DNA from: Paraflavitalea soli
GTDB lineage: Bacteria; Bacteroidota; Bacteroidia; Chitinophagales; Chitinophagaceae
Assembly (NCBI RefSeq): GCF_003555545.1
Contig: NZ_CP032157.1
Span: forward strand, 6,328,546 to 6,392,545
Length of the DNA: 64,000 bases
Reading direction: 5' to 3'
Positions 8,011-17,127 of this stretch are shown here, piece by piece (the first letter of the stretch is position 1; each line of letters starts with the position of its first letter). The notes under the pieces were generated by a model. It was not told the DNA's origin, ran no database searches, and was given only the letters and a program-made list of their open reading frames with translations. Both the position numbers and the translations under genes were made by a program.

Positions 8011-9507
8011 TTAATCAAACGAATAACTCACCCTGCCGTCTTTCTCATCCTTCAGCAGGATGCCTAGTTGTTGCAACTGGTTGCGGATCTTGTCCGAAGT
8101 CGCGAAGTCCTTGCGGCCCCGAGCATCCTTCCGGATCTCGATCAATAGATCCAACACCCCTGTCAGTTTCCCATCCTCATTAGCCGTTTCCCCTTTCAAT
8201 CCCAGGATATCTTCCAGGTAAGCTTTGAAGTATTGTTTCAGCCGGGTAAAAGTAGCTTGTGAAATAGCCGTTACAGCATAAAGCTTATCCCGCATCGAAT
8301 TGATCACCGGAAGTATTTCAAACAGGTTGGCCAATACCTTGGCTGTACTGAAATCATCGTTCATGAAATCATCCATCTCCGTCAACAACCTGTTTATCTT
8401 GGCGTCTAATTCCTGCTCAAACGCTTCTGTATGCTGTATGCTGTATGCTAAATTCTTCAAGTGTTCATACCCTTCCCACAACCTTTTCAATCCCTTCTCC
8501 GCCGCCTGTAGTGCTTCATTGCTGAAGTCGAGCGTGCTGCGGTAATGCGTTTGTAAAATAGAGAACCGGATCGTCATCGGGCTATAAGCCTGTTCCAGCA
8601 ATGGGTGCGTACCAGCAAACATTTCTGTAAGCTTGATCTGGTTGTTGTACGCCTTGCCCATCTTCTTGCCATTTACCGTGATCATATTGTTATGCATCCA
8701 GTAACGGGCCGGTACATGTTTATTGCAGATCGTACTTTGCGCAATCTCACTTTCATGGTGCGGAAACTGCAGGTCCATACCACCGCCATGTATGTCGAAT
8801 TCAGTGCCCAGGTATTTGGTGCTCATGGCAGAACATTCTATGTGCCAGCCGGGAAAACCTTCTCCCCAGGGACTTACCCACCGCATAATATGCTGAGGCG
8901 GCGCAGCTTTCCACAAAGCAAAATCCTGCTTATTCCTTTTCTCATCCTGCCCTTCCAGGTCCCGGGTGGTTTCCAGCTGTTCATCCAATACACGGCCACT
9001 TAACTTACCATAGGGATAATGTTCTGCATACTTTTTTACGTCGAAGTATACCGAGCCATTCACTTCATAGGCGTATCCATCGGCCATGATCTTCTTGATC
9101 ATTTCTATTTGCTCTACAATATGACCTGTAGCCGTAGGCTCAATACTTGGTTCCAGGTTATTGAACTCAAGCATGGCCCAATGAAACAAATTGGTATATT
9201 TCTGTACCAGCTCCATCGGTTCCAGTTTCTCCAGCACCGCCTTACTCGCGATCTTGTCTTCCGCTGCACGGCCTTCTTCTTCAAAGTGACCGGCATCTGT
9301 AATATTGCGCACATACCTTACCTTATAACCCAGATGCGTGAGGTAACGGTACACCACATCAAAAGTAATATAGGGCCTTGCATGGCCCAGGTGACTTTCT
9401 CCACTTACAGTAGGACCGCACACATACATGCCCACATGCCCCGGAGTAATGGGGGTAAACACTTCCTTCTGCCTTGTATAAGAATTCAGGACTTTCAGTT
9501 CACTCAT
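8011..9507 (-). CDS. cysS: Cysteinyl-tRNA synthetase
   Basis: A 498-aa class I synthetase charging tRNA-Cys, longer than the 461-aa E. coli enzyme. The zinc-binding Cys30 is in YVCGPTV, the HIGH equivalent is HLGH (39-42), further zinc ligands are in WHIECSAMS and FPHHESE, and the KMSKS loop reads KKMGKA. The C-terminal extension carries the usual [21 protein letters not shown] motif that cradles the tRNA. Residues about 354-361 (AYSIQHT) are encoded by three tandem copies of a 7-bp unit, 21 bp in all, so the frame is kept. It is the last gene of a leftward cluster but has its own promoter-like site. Confidence 0.95.
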   Translation of the reverse strand: MSELKVLNSYTRQKEVFTPITPGHVGMYVCGPTVSGESHLGHARPYITFDVVYRYLTHLGYKVRYVRNITDAGHFEEEGRAAEDKIASKAVLEKLEPMELVQKYTNLFHWAMLEFNNLEPSIEPTATGHIVEQIEMIKKIMADGYAYEVNGSVYFDVKKYAEHYPYGKLSGRVLDEQLETTRDLEGQDEKRNKQDFALWKAAPPQHIMRWVSPWGEGFPGWHIECSAMSTKYLGTEFDIHGGGMDLQFPHHESEIAQSTICNKHVPARYWMHNNMITVNGKKMGKAYNNQIKLTEMFAGTHPLLEQAYSPMTIRFSILQTHYRSTLDFSNEALQAAEKGLKRLWEGYEHLKNLAYSIQHTEAFEQELDAKINRLLTEMDDFMNDDFSTAKVLANLFEILPVINSMRDKLYAVTAISQATFTRLKQYFKAYLEDILGLKGETANEDGKLTGVLDLLIEIRKDARGRKDFATSDKIRNQLQQLGILLKDEKDGRVSYSFD

Positions 9508-9568
9508 AAAAAATCGTTGATATCAATCTGCGAATTATATTAAATGGAAATATTCAGTACGGGCATTA

Positions 9569-9598
9569 CAAAAATAGATTTATCCTGTCACAACAGGA
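9569..9598 (-). promoter_or_regulatory. cysS promoter box with an upstream palindrome
   Basis: On the minus strand TATTTTTG (9576 to 9569) matches TAnnTTTG. Just upstream lies the palindrome TCCTGT-CACA-ACAGGA (9583-9598), placed between the two promoter elements where a repressor could bind. The -33 element is poor, so confidence is limited. Confidence 0.35.
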
Positions 9599-9653
9599 CA
9601 GAGAAAACAGCGGGAGGGAAAGAATGGGAATGCCATAAGCAAATATAGGGAAT

Positions 9654-10778
9654 TTATTCAGGGGCCTTCAGCTGCAGGTCCGCCAATACCGGGTAATGAT
9701 CCGAATAGGGAATAGCAAACCGTTTGCATTGAGCCACCTCCAGCCGCTTGTCGGCCATAATATAATCTATCCTGAGCGTGGGGGCCACATCCCGGTAGGT
9801 ACGTCCGATCCCATTACTGGCTGCTATAAAAGCATCCTGGCGGTCGCCCCGTATATGAAAATAAGTGTAAGAGTTGGGCACATCATTAAAATCCCCGCAA
9901 AGGACCACCGGATAAGGACTTTTATCCAGCTGCTCCCGTACAATATCCACCTGGTTGCCGCGGGAGGCATATCCCTGTCGCAGCTTTTTCAATATAGAGC
10001 GGGAGGCGTCCAGGATACTGTCATCCGCTGTTCTGATAATGCGCAAGCGCTCATAATCTTCCTTTTGGAACAATACCGATTGCAGGTGCGTATTGAATAC
10101 CCGTATCGTTTGTCCCGGCACCATAATATCACAAAATATAAGACTTTCTGCAGCCCGTAATTGTGCTGGCCCGGGGTACCTGATGCGCATGCTATCTACA
10201 ATGGGAAACCGGGAAAAAATAGCTACCCCTACTTCCATAGGGCCGCCCTTGCGGCCATAGTCGATCACTTTATAGAAATAAGGATAATTCATTTTTTGAA
10301 TATCCTTTAGATTGCTGTAGTTGACTTTATTCGTTTCAAAATATTCCTGGAAACACAGGATATCAGGGTCCTGTTCCTTAATAAAAGCAAGCATCTGCTT
10401 GCGGCTTGGGTAGGCTCCCTTGGTAATGCGTTTCTGTTCATCGAACCAGCGTACATTCCAGGTCAGGATGCGAATGTTTTTTTCTTTTTTAGTAGTAGTA
10501 AAACCGCCCGGATGAAAACCAATAAGCGCCCGGATATTGCTATACCCCAGTATCAAAGCCGCCAGCGAAAGGAATGCCCAGCGCGATCGGAACAAAGTCC
10601 AGAAAAGGAGGCAAATGATCACCAGTATAAGCAGAAAGGGGAATGCAAGGCCCAGCAGCGCAAAGAACCACCATTTTTCAGGATGCAGGAAAGCATTGGC
10701 ACAGGAAAGCAGGAAGAGTGCTGCTATACCAATGTGAAAAATGATAAAAAAACGCTTCGCGATGGTTCGTATGGCCAT
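9654..10778 (-). CDS. Endonuclease/exonuclease/phosphatase (EEP) family membrane protein
   Basis: A 374-aa protein with three N-terminal hydrophobic segments (to about residue 90), then an EEP (DNase I-like) domain. Family motifs are in order: ILTWNVRWFD, DILCFQEYFE (metal-binding Glu), NTHLQSV, VVLCGDFNDVPNS and the terminal YSDHYPVLADL with the catalytic His. EEP enzymes hydrolyse phosphodiesters in nucleic acids, inositol phosphates or sphingolipids; the substrate here cannot be told. It starts 8 nt after the upstream rhomboid gene, so it is co-transcribed with it. Confidence 0.85.
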   Translation of the reverse strand: MAIRTIAKRFFIIFHIGIAALFLLSCANAFLHPEKWWFFALLGLAFPFLLILVIICLLFWTLFRSRWAFLSLAALILGYSNIRALIGFHPGGFTTTKKEKNIRILTWNVRWFDEQKRITKGAYPSRKQMLAFIKEQDPDILCFQEYFETNKVNYSNLKDIQKMNYPYFYKVIDYGRKGGPMEVGVAIFSRFPIVDSMRIRYPGPAQLRAAESLIFCDIMVPGQTIRVFNTHLQSVLFQKEDYERLRIIRTADDSILDASRSILKKLRQGYASRGNQVDIVREQLDKSPYPVVLCGDFNDVPNSYTYFHIRGDRQDAFIAASNGIGRTYRDVAPTLRIDYIMADKRLEVAQCKRFAIPYSDHYPVLADLQLKAPE

Positions 10779-10786
10779 GTTTAAAT

Positions 10787-11710
10787 TTACAACTCTTCAT
10801 CCTCCGAGGCCCGCTTCAAAATTTCTTTTTCTTCTTCTGTCAGGAAGCGGTATCCCTGTTGGTTGATCTTGTCCAATATCTCATCAATACGCTTCTGAGT
10901 AATATTGGGAATCTTTTTATAAGGCGGGGTGCCCTTCGATTTATAATGCAGTTCGTCCTTAGCTGTCTTTTTCCAACTCCGCTTATCGGGATTGAACAGG
11001 TTATTTACCCAATCAAAAAACCTGTTCATCCAGGCGCTCCAGTCACGTCCCCTGCGCAGTTGGTGTACAAAAATGAAGCCGGTTGCAGCGCCTGCCAGGT
11101 GCGCCAGGTGGCCACCCGTATTACTGCCCGTGATCATGGCAAAATCAAGTACCACAAAGATCAGCGTCAGCACCCACAGCGGTATACCTCCATTGATCAT
11201 GGGGAAAATGCGATAGCCAGGTGCCAGTGCCGTAGTGGCAATAGCGATGGCCATTACCCCGGCCGAAGCACCCAGTAGATGGCTGAAGGGAGCAACCCCT
11301 GCCAGCACCGGGATCAGGTTGTAACTGATAACATAAAATACCCCACCAGCCAATCCCCCATAAATAAACAAGGGTATGATCTTCCTGGGGCCGGAAAGGT
11401 CCTGTAGAATATAACCAAAGGCCCATAGCCACAGCACATTCCCGATCAGGTGCATCGGCTCTACATGCATAAACATATAAGTGAAGATCGTCCAGGGGCG
11501 GCTGGCCAGCGTGCTTAGGTTGGAAGGTAAAACAAACCAGTTGAGGATATCTGCTTCATAAACCGCTTTACTGGTGCCCGACATCCAGTAAACTATCCAT
11601 AAAAACATAAAAAGACAGAATACAATGGCCAATATAGCCAGCAATAAAACCAATGCATTACCATCCTGGCCAAGCAAAATGCGTTTCCTGTATCGATCTT
11701 CCCGCAACAC
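10787..11710 (-). CDS. Rhomboid family intramembrane serine protease with C-terminal DUF6576-like tail
   Basis: A 307-aa polytopic membrane protease. The catalytic dyad is Ser149 in LLGASAG and His204 in the AHLAG motif; HMHLIGN-like (MHLIGNVLWLW) forms the usual loop after the first core helix. An extra N-terminal helix precedes the six-helix core. The cytosolic C-terminal tail (about 235-307) ends KINQQGYRFLTEEEKEILKRASEDEEL, the short conserved module seen on many Bacteroidetes rhomboids. It lies in a leftward cluster with a second rhomboid gene 110 nt upstream. Confidence 0.88.
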   Translation of the reverse strand: MLREDRYRKRILLGQDGNALVLLLAILAIVFCLFMFLWIVYWMSGTSKAVYEADILNWFVLPSNLSTLASRPWTIFTYMFMHVEPMHLIGNVLWLWAFGYILQDLSGPRKIIPLFIYGGLAGGVFYVISYNLIPVLAGVAPFSHLLGASAGVMAIAIATTALAPGYRIFPMINGGIPLWVLTLIFVVLDFAMITGSNTGGHLAHLAGAATGFIFVHQLRRGRDWSAWMNRFFDWVNNLFNPDKRSWKKTAKDELHYKSKGTPPYKKIPNITQKRIDEILDKINQQGYRFLTEEEKEILKRASEDEEL

Positions 11711-11820
11711 GAAAATATTTTTGGTGAATGTACAAAACCCTGCTCACAACGCCTCTTTGGGGCATTACGATATTGGTAATTATTAGCTATTTAACAGTAG
11801 AAAAGCCTTTAAAGTTGTCC

Positions 11821-12621
11821 TTAGAATAATTTACGCCGGTTTCCTCTTCGATAACTGAAATACACTATCAAAAAGCCTACCAGGCCACCCCCCAGGTGGG
11901 CCACATGAGCTACCTGGTCATTCGGGTTGTTTTGAATGGCAGACCAGAGTTCAATTCCGCCATAAATAAGCACCAGCCATTTCATTTTCAAGGGGAAAAG
12001 CAGGTAGATCATCACCATATCGTTGGGAAACAGGTAAGCAACACCTGCCAGGATGCCAAAAAGAGCGCCCGAAGCTCCTACCATTTGTCCGGCGGTGGCT
12101 GCAGTCTTGGCCTGGTCAACAAAACTTATGATTTCCTGCCCGATTCCGGGTGCATTGGGATTGGCATTCACCAGATTCGTAAACGCGGGATTTACTCCCA
12201 CCCTGATCCAATCATATTTGCTTAAAAGCATATTAAAATTCCGGGCCGTAGGGTGATCCTGTAAAAAGTTCAGGTCACTGATCACCGGATAGGTTTCCAC
12301 CAGCGTGGCCAGGCCGCTGATAAGTCCCGCACCGATCCCGCAGATCAGGTAGAAGGTAAGGAACCGCTTAGCCCCCCAAACCATCTCCAGCTTGGTACCA
12401 AACATAAACAACCCCAGCATGTTGAAAAACAAGTGCTGGAAGGAGCCATGCATGAAAACATAGGTGAGCAGCTGATGCGGACGGAAGTCCTTGGAGAGGA
12501 AATGGTGTTGGGCAAACCATTCATCTACGGGAAACTTATTCTGAAAAGTAATTTGTGCCAGGAAAATAAGACCATTAACGATCAGCAGGTTTTTAACTAC
12601 AGGCGTTAAGGGCAAAAACAT
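11821..12621 (-). CDS. Rhomboid family intramembrane serine protease
   Basis: A 266-aa rhomboid with Ser in MVGASGALFG and His in VAHVAHLGGG, and FFNMLGLFMFG after the first core helix. A long loop (YPVISDLNFLQDHPT...) lies between helices, a common Bacteroidetes variant. I place the start at the ATG giving MFLPLTPVVKN because relatives begin LTPVVKNLL. A GTG five codons upstream (12636) would overlap the rlmD stop codon by one base (TAGTG), so coupled initiation there is also possible. It is co-directional with rlmD and the second rhomboid. Confidence 0.88.
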   Translation of the reverse strand: MFLPLTPVVKNLLIVNGLIFLAQITFQNKFPVDEWFAQHHFLSKDFRPHQLLTYVFMHGSFQHLFFNMLGLFMFGTKLEMVWGAKRFLTFYLICGIGAGLISGLATLVETYPVISDLNFLQDHPTARNFNMLLSKYDWIRVGVNPAFTNLVNANPNAPGIGQEIISFVDQAKTAATAGQMVGASGALFGILAGVAYLFPNDMVMIYLLFPLKMKWLVLIYGGIELWSAIQNNPNDQVAHVAHLGGGLVGFLIVYFSYRRGNRRKLF

Positions 12622-12635
12622 TCGGTTCGGATACA

Positions 12636-14075
12636 CTATAATGCTGTTTTAGATGTTACAAATGTAATGTCTTGGTTTCTGAGCTTTAGTTGCACCACGT
12701 TTTCGATATGATGCGTGTGGGGGAACATATCCACCGGCTGTACCCTGGTTACCACATATTTCTCATCCAGCTTATTCAGGTCCCTGGCCTGCGTGGCCGG
12801 ATTACAACTCACATACACCACCAGCGGCGCTTCCATATCCAATATCTTTTGCACCAGCTTCTCATGCATACCCGCCCTTGGAGGATCCGTGATGATGACA
12901 TCCGGCTTACCATGATGGGCAAAGAAAGCATCGTTACAAATATCTATAACATCTCCGGCGAAAAATTGTGCGTGCTCAATATTATTGAGGGCCGCATTTT
13001 CTTTGGCATCCTCAATCGCCTCGGCAATCACTTCTACTCCTATGATCTTTGCCGCCTGTTGGCTCACAAACAACCCGATACTGCCTGTACCACAATAAAG
13101 ATCATAAACCGTCTCCTTCCCCGTCAACTCAGCAAAATCACGTGTTATCTCGTATAATCTTTCCCCCTGCCGTGTATTCGTCTGGAAAAAGGACTTAGGA
13201 CCTATCTTGAAGCGCAGCCCTTCGAGCTTTTCTGTAATATATCCTTTTCCATAATATGCCCGCGGTTGCAGGTCATAAATAGTATCATTCTTTTTAGGAT
13301 TGATCGTATACAGCAGCGTGGTGATTCCCGGTACTGTTGCCAGCAAATGGTCAAACAGCCTGGTAAGCGCCTCCTGGTCATGGTACCCGAAACACACGTT
13401 CACCATCACTTCTCCCGTGGTACAAACCCTGATGATCAGTGTGCGCAGCCAGCCCTGGTGCTCCCGGATATCGTAAAAACTATATCCCTGCTCCATCGCA
13501 AAGCGGCGGATCGTATTCTTGATCGCATTGGTAGGCTCCGCCATCAGGTGGCAGGTATTGATATCAATCACCTTATCAAACAGACGCGGCACATGGAACC
13601 CCAGCGCGCTCTCCTGGTCGATCGCTGTTGCATTAGCGATTTCATCCGGCAACAGGTAACGGCGGTTGCTGAAGGTGAATTCCAGCTTATTCCTATAGCG
13701 CTCAGTGCTTTCACAGCCCGCTATAGCCGCGATGGGTGGTAATTCTACCTTGCCAATGCGCCGAAGGTTTTGCTCTACCTCATGTTGTTTATACTCCAGC
13801 TGTTTGGCGTAGGGCAGCATCTGCCACTTACAACCCCCGCAAACACCAAAATGTTCGCAAAAAGGACTTACCCTGTCTTTGGAAAACGCATAGAAATGAA
13901 CAGCTTTTCCTTCCGCCCATTCCTTTTTGTTCTTGGATAAGCGTACATCCACCACATCACCCGGTACCGCCCCTGAAATAAAAACCACCTTTCCATCTAT
14001 TTTAGCCAGCGCTTTACCCTCAGCCGCATAATCCTGTACCACCAATTTTTGCAGTACCACATTCTTTTTTCTCAT
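12636..14075 (-). CDS. rlmD: 23S rRNA (uracil-5-)-methyltransferase RlmD
   Basis: A 479-aa TrmA/RumA-family enzyme. A TRAM domain (RKKNVVLQKLVVQDYAAEGKALAKIDGKVVFISGAVPGD) is followed by the iron-sulfur cysteines CEHFGVCGGCKW, then the SAM domain with VYDLYCGTGSIGLF, ITDPPRAGMHEK and the catalytic YVSCNPATQARDL. The frame is open 18 codons further upstream, but the ATG at 14075 begins the conserved TRAM domain and sits 4 nt behind a perfect -7 box, so it is taken as the start. It heads the leftward cluster. Confidence 0.9.
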   Translation of the reverse strand: MRKKNVVLQKLVVQDYAAEGKALAKIDGKVVFISGAVPGDVVDVRLSKNKKEWAEGKAVHFYAFSKDRVSPFCEHFGVCGGCKWQMLPYAKQLEYKQHEVEQNLRRIGKVELPPIAAIAGCESTERYRNKLEFTFSNRRYLLPDEIANATAIDQESALGFHVPRLFDKVIDINTCHLMAEPTNAIKNTIRRFAMEQGYSFYDIREHQGWLRTLIIRVCTTGEVMVNVCFGYHDQEALTRLFDHLLATVPGITTLLYTINPKKNDTIYDLQPRAYYGKGYITEKLEGLRFKIGPKSFFQTNTRQGERLYEITRDFAELTGKETVYDLYCGTGSIGLFVSQQAAKIIGVEVIAEAIEDAKENAALNNIEHAQFFAGDVIDICNDAFFAHHGKPDVIITDPPRAGMHEKLVQKILDMEAPLVVYVSCNPATQARDLNKLDEKYVVTRVQPVDMFPHTHHIENVVQLKLRNQDITFVTSKTAL

Positions 14076-14079
14076 GCCG

Positions 14080-14087
14080 CAAAGATA
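14080..14087 (-). promoter_or_regulatory. -7 promoter box of rlmD, 4 nt from the start codon
   Basis: TATCTTTG on the minus strand matches TAnnTTTG exactly; the gap to ATG is 4 nt, as for mnmD and the HAD gene. No good -33 TTTG is seen at the usual distance. Confidence 0.45.
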
Positions 14088-14195
14088 ACGGATAGCCCCG
14101 GAGCATCCAGCTTTTCCACCTAAACCCATATCCCACTTGCCGGCTACCCCTTTCCACTTGCCTCCACGCCTCTGCTCCCTTGCTTCCCTACGTTC

Positions 14196-14223
14196 TGTAT
14201 TCTGTCTCCTGTATTCTGTATTC
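14196..14223 (+). repeat. Heptad repeat, TGTATTC family
   Basis: Four 7-bp units (TGTATTC three times, TGTCTCC once) sit between the divergent rlmD and ligA genes. The same unit recurs at 24845-24882 and, as TGTATGC, inside cysS. Confidence 0.65.
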
Positions 14224-14272
14224 TCTCATAGCTCTTTCTTAATTTTACCCACAAACACATAACCAACCTTTT

Positions 14273-16375
14273 ATGTACTCCACTGGCCAAACCAAATCAT
14301 TGCAACAGCTCACCATCACTTTACTCGAGAAGGTCACAAAGGATAAAATAAACCCCGCCAATGAGGTGAACGAGCTGAGGGAGGTACTGCGCTTTCATGA
14401 ATACCGCTATTACATCATGAATGATCCCCTGGTGGCCGATTACGAATATGATCAGTTGTTCAAAGCCCTGGAGAAAATAGAGGCTCAGCATCCGGAGCTC
14501 ATTACCTCCGATTCACCTACCATGCGCGTGGCCAAAGGCCTTACCAAAGATTTTCCCCCGGCCCCCCACCTCGTACCCATGCTTTCCCTGGAAAATTCCT
14601 ACAATGAGCAGGACTTGGTCGACTGGGACCGCAAGAACAGGGAGCTGGCCAAAATGGACAATATTGAGTATTGCGTGGAACCTAAATTTGATGGCGCCAG
14701 CATATCCCTGATCTATGAAAATGATCTCCTGGCCCGGGGAGCTACCCGTGGAGATGGCGTTCAGGGCGACGAAATAACCACCAATATAAAACAGATACGC
14801 TCCGTACCCCTGAGCGCAAAGATCTCAGCCTATGGACTCCAGCAGCTGGAAATAAGAGGCGAAGTATTACTGACAAAAGCCAACTTTAAAAAATACAACG
14901 ATCAGCTGATCGAACAAAGCCTTGCTCCATTAGCCAATCCACGCAATGCGGCCGCTGGTTCTTTGCGCATCAAAGATCCCAAAGAAGTAAGCAAGCGTAA
15001 CCTGGAAGCCTTCCTGTACAACATCAGCTACTACGTTACACTGCCCGGAGCCCCCGTTCATAAACTCCTCGAAACGCACAGCGGTTCCCTGGAAATGTTG
15101 TGGGAGCTGGGTTTCCGTAGCCCTATGAAAGAAAAGATGGTCTTCAAGGGCATCGATGCTGTCGTAAAGTATTGCCATGAATATGAGCAAAAACGTGATG
15201 ACCTTCCTTATGAAATTGATGGCATGGTAATCAAGGTCAATAAGGTGGAATTGCAGGATCAATTGGGCATGACTACCCACCACCCGCGCTGGGCCATGGC
15301 TTATAAATTCAAAGCCCGGCAGGCCACCAGCAAACTTAAAGCCGTAGAGTTCCAGGTGGGCCGTACCGGTTCCGTGACCCCCGTAGCTAAAATAGAACCA
15401 GTGCCCATTGGCGGCGTAACCGTGGGCTCTATTTCCCTGTTCAATGAAGAAGTGATCCGCGAAAAAGACCTCATGATTGGCGATTCTGTACTGGTAGAGC
15501 GTGCGGGCGATGTGATCCCATATATAGTAAAATCACTACCCGAGCTTAGAACAGGAAAAGAACAACCCATTGTGTTCCCTACAAAATGCCCCGTTTGTCA
15601 CGATAAATTGGTCAAGACCGCTGATGAGGCCGTATGGCGTTGTGTGAACATTAATTGCGAAGCACAGGTACTGCAGCGCATTTTCCACTTCACCAGCAAA
15701 GATGCCATGGATATACGCGGCCTTGGTGAAGCCATTGTACAGAAGTTTTATGACCTGGGTTTTCTCAAAGACATTCCCGGTATCTACACATTACCATTTG
15801 ATAAAATAAGAGGCCTCGAAGGCTTTGGTGAGAAAAGTATTACCAACCTCCAGGCCGCTATCACTGCCTCGAAAGAACAGCCGCTGCACAGGCTCATATT
15901 CGCACTTGGTATTCGATACGTAGGCGAAACAACCGCCAAAACCCTTGCCCACGCAGTAAAGCATTTGCTTGATTTCGCTCAATTTTCGCTTGAAGAATTA
16001 CAGGCACTGGAGGACGTGGGACCTAAGGTAGCAGGCAGCATCTACCAGTTTTTCCGTAATCCCGATAACATCAGTATGCTTCAGCACCTGGAGACCTTGG
16101 GATTGAAGTTGAAAAATGATAAAAAAGATATAGTCGTTGACGGCAACCTTTCAGGACAAACGTTTTTGTTTACCGGCACCCTGCCTACCCTGAAACGCAG
16201 TGAGGCTGAGGCTTTGGTAGAATCCAATGGAGGTAAGCTACAAGGCAGCGTGAGTAGTAAACTCAACTATCTGGTGGCTGGTGAAGAGGCAGGATCCAAA
16301 TTGGAAAAGGCTAAGAAGATCACCTCCATCAAGATCATTTCCGAGGCAGAGTTCCTGAGCTTGGTTAACCGCTAA
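14273..16375 (+). CDS. ligA: NAD-dependent DNA ligase
   Basis: A 700-aa essential replication and repair ligase. In order: Ia domain with HEYRYYIMNDPLVADYEYDQLF, the adenylation domain with active-site Lys138 in EPKFDGAS, SLENSYNE and TRGDGVQGDEIT, the OB fold, a Cys4 zinc finger (KCPVCHDKL ... RCVNINCEAQ), four HhH motifs (RGLGEAIVQKF, LEGFGEKSITNL, DVGPKVAGSIYQF) and a C-terminal BRCT domain (GQTFLFTGTLPTLKRSEAEALVE begins it). The first 22 residues before the conserved region are variable, so a later start is conceivable, though no other ATG fits well. Confidence 0.96.
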   Translation: MYSTGQTKSLQQLTITLLEKVTKDKINPANEVNELREVLRFHEYRYYIMNDPLVADYEYDQLFKALEKIEAQHPELITSDSPTMRVAKGLTKDFPPAPHLVPMLSLENSYNEQDLVDWDRKNRELAKMDNIEYCVEPKFDGASISLIYENDLLARGATRGDGVQGDEITTNIKQIRSVPLSAKISAYGLQQLEIRGEVLLTKANFKKYNDQLIEQSLAPLANPRNAAAGSLRIKDPKEVSKRNLEAFLYNISYYVTLPGAPVHKLLETHSGSLEMLWELGFRSPMKEKMVFKGIDAVVKYCHEYEQKRDDLPYEIDGMVIKVNKVELQDQLGMTTHHPRWAMAYKFKARQATSKLKAVEFQVGRTGSVTPVAKIEPVPIGGVTVGSISLFNEEVIREKDLMIGDSVLVERAGDVIPYIVKSLPELRTGKEQPIVFPTKCPVCHDKLVKTADEAVWRCVNINCEAQVLQRIFHFTSKDAMDIRGLGEAIVQKFYDLGFLKDIPGIYTLPFDKIRGLEGFGEKSITNLQAAITASKEQPLHRLIFALGIRYVGETTAKTLAHAVKHLLDFAQFSLEELQALEDVGPKVAGSIYQFFRNPDNISMLQHLETLGLKLKNDKKDIVVDGNLSGQTFLFTGTLPTLKRSEAEALVESNGGKLQGSVSSKLNYLVAGEEAGSKLEKAKKITSIKIISEAEFLSLVNR

Positions 16376-16397
16376 TTCACATCTTTCTTACAAATGA

Positions 16398-16431
16398 TTT
16401 GATTTTCGCATATCTTTCTTTTGTAACTTTA
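16398..16431 (+). promoter_or_regulatory. Promoter for the NUMOD4/HNH gene
   Basis: TTTG at 16398-16401, a 22-nt spacer and TAACTTTA at 16424-16431 (one mismatch). The leader would be about 10 nt. Confidence 0.4.
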
Positions 16432-16448
16432 GCCAAAAGGAAAAGGCG

Positions 16449-17009
16449 ATGATAAAAAAACTCCCCAACGAGGTGTGGAAACCTTTACAGTTTCCAGGCT
16501 GGAAGCACCTTAGAAAAAAGTATGCGCTGTCGTCACACGGCCGCATAGCCAGCTACACAGACGATGTTATTGAAGATGGTAAATTGTTGCAAGGTTCATT
16601 AACTACCGGTTACCGGACGTTGAACCTGCACAGACCCGGAAACAATGGCACCCTCTACATTCACCGTGAGATTGCCAGGCTATTCCTCGGCAAACCTTCG
16701 GCGAAAAACAAGTATGTGATTCACCTGAATCACAACAAGCTCGACAACACAGTGAAAAACCTTAAATGGGCTTCACTGGAAGAAATGATCTCTCACCAAC
16801 AAAACAGCCCGGCTAAGATCGCTTACAAAAAGGTGCAGGCCAACCGCACCGAAGGTCTTAAGCTCAATGCTAACCAGGTGAAGAGCATCAAAAAAGTCCT
16901 TACAGACAAGAACCGGAAGATCACCATTAAAAAATTAGCGGAAAAATATGGCGTCAGTGAGATGACGATGTACCGCATTAAAAGTGGTGAGAACTGGGGC
17001 AGGATCTAA
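16449..17009 (+). CDS. NUMOD4/HNH-type protein with C-terminal helix-turn-helix
   Basis: A 186-aa protein. Residues about 8-45 (EVWKPLQFPGWKHLRKKYALSSHGRI...) match the NUMOD4 module of homing and phage HNH nucleases. Residues 75-115 resemble an HNH_3 core (HREIARLFLG ... VIHLNHNKLDNTVKNLKWAS). The Asp usually before the first His is Ile, so catalysis is doubtful. The C-terminus (KKLAEKYGVSEMTMYRIKSGENW) is a DNA-binding HTH as in intron-encoded nucleases. It stands free with its own promoter and terminator; there is no intron or intein nearby. Confidence 0.7.
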   Translation: MIKKLPNEVWKPLQFPGWKHLRKKYALSSHGRIASYTDDVIEDGKLLQGSLTTGYRTLNLHRPGNNGTLYIHREIARLFLGKPSAKNKYVIHLNHNKLDNTVKNLKWASLEEMISHQQNSPAKIAYKKVQANRTEGLKLNANQVKSIKKVLTDKNRKITIKKLAEKYGVSEMTMYRIKSGENWGRI

Positions 17010-17031
17010 ACCCCGCTACCGGAAAATCTAG

Positions 17032-17085
17032 TATAAGTGGTGTGTACAGATGTGAGCGAGCATCTACACACCACTTATCTTTTTT
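17032..17085 (+). terminator. Terminator after the HNH gene
   Basis: ATAAGTGGTGTGTA plus GATG pairs with CATCTACACACCACTTAT with a 2-nt bulge, followed by CTTTTTT. The T tract overlaps the -33 element of the next promoter. Confidence 0.75.
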
Positions 17086-17114
17086 GGGCCACTCAATACA
17101 GCTCCATACCTTTA
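17083..17114 (+). promoter_or_regulatory. Promoter for the DUF2461 gene
   Basis: TTTG (17083-17086), 20 nt, TACCTTTA (17107-17114, one mismatch). ATG follows 13 nt later. Confidence 0.45.
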
Positions 17115-17127
17115 AAATAAAAAAAGT

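Noticed and set aside
14076-14129. N-terminal extension of RlmD
   Set aside because: The 18 extra residues precede the conserved TRAM start and their DNA contains the -7 promoter box.
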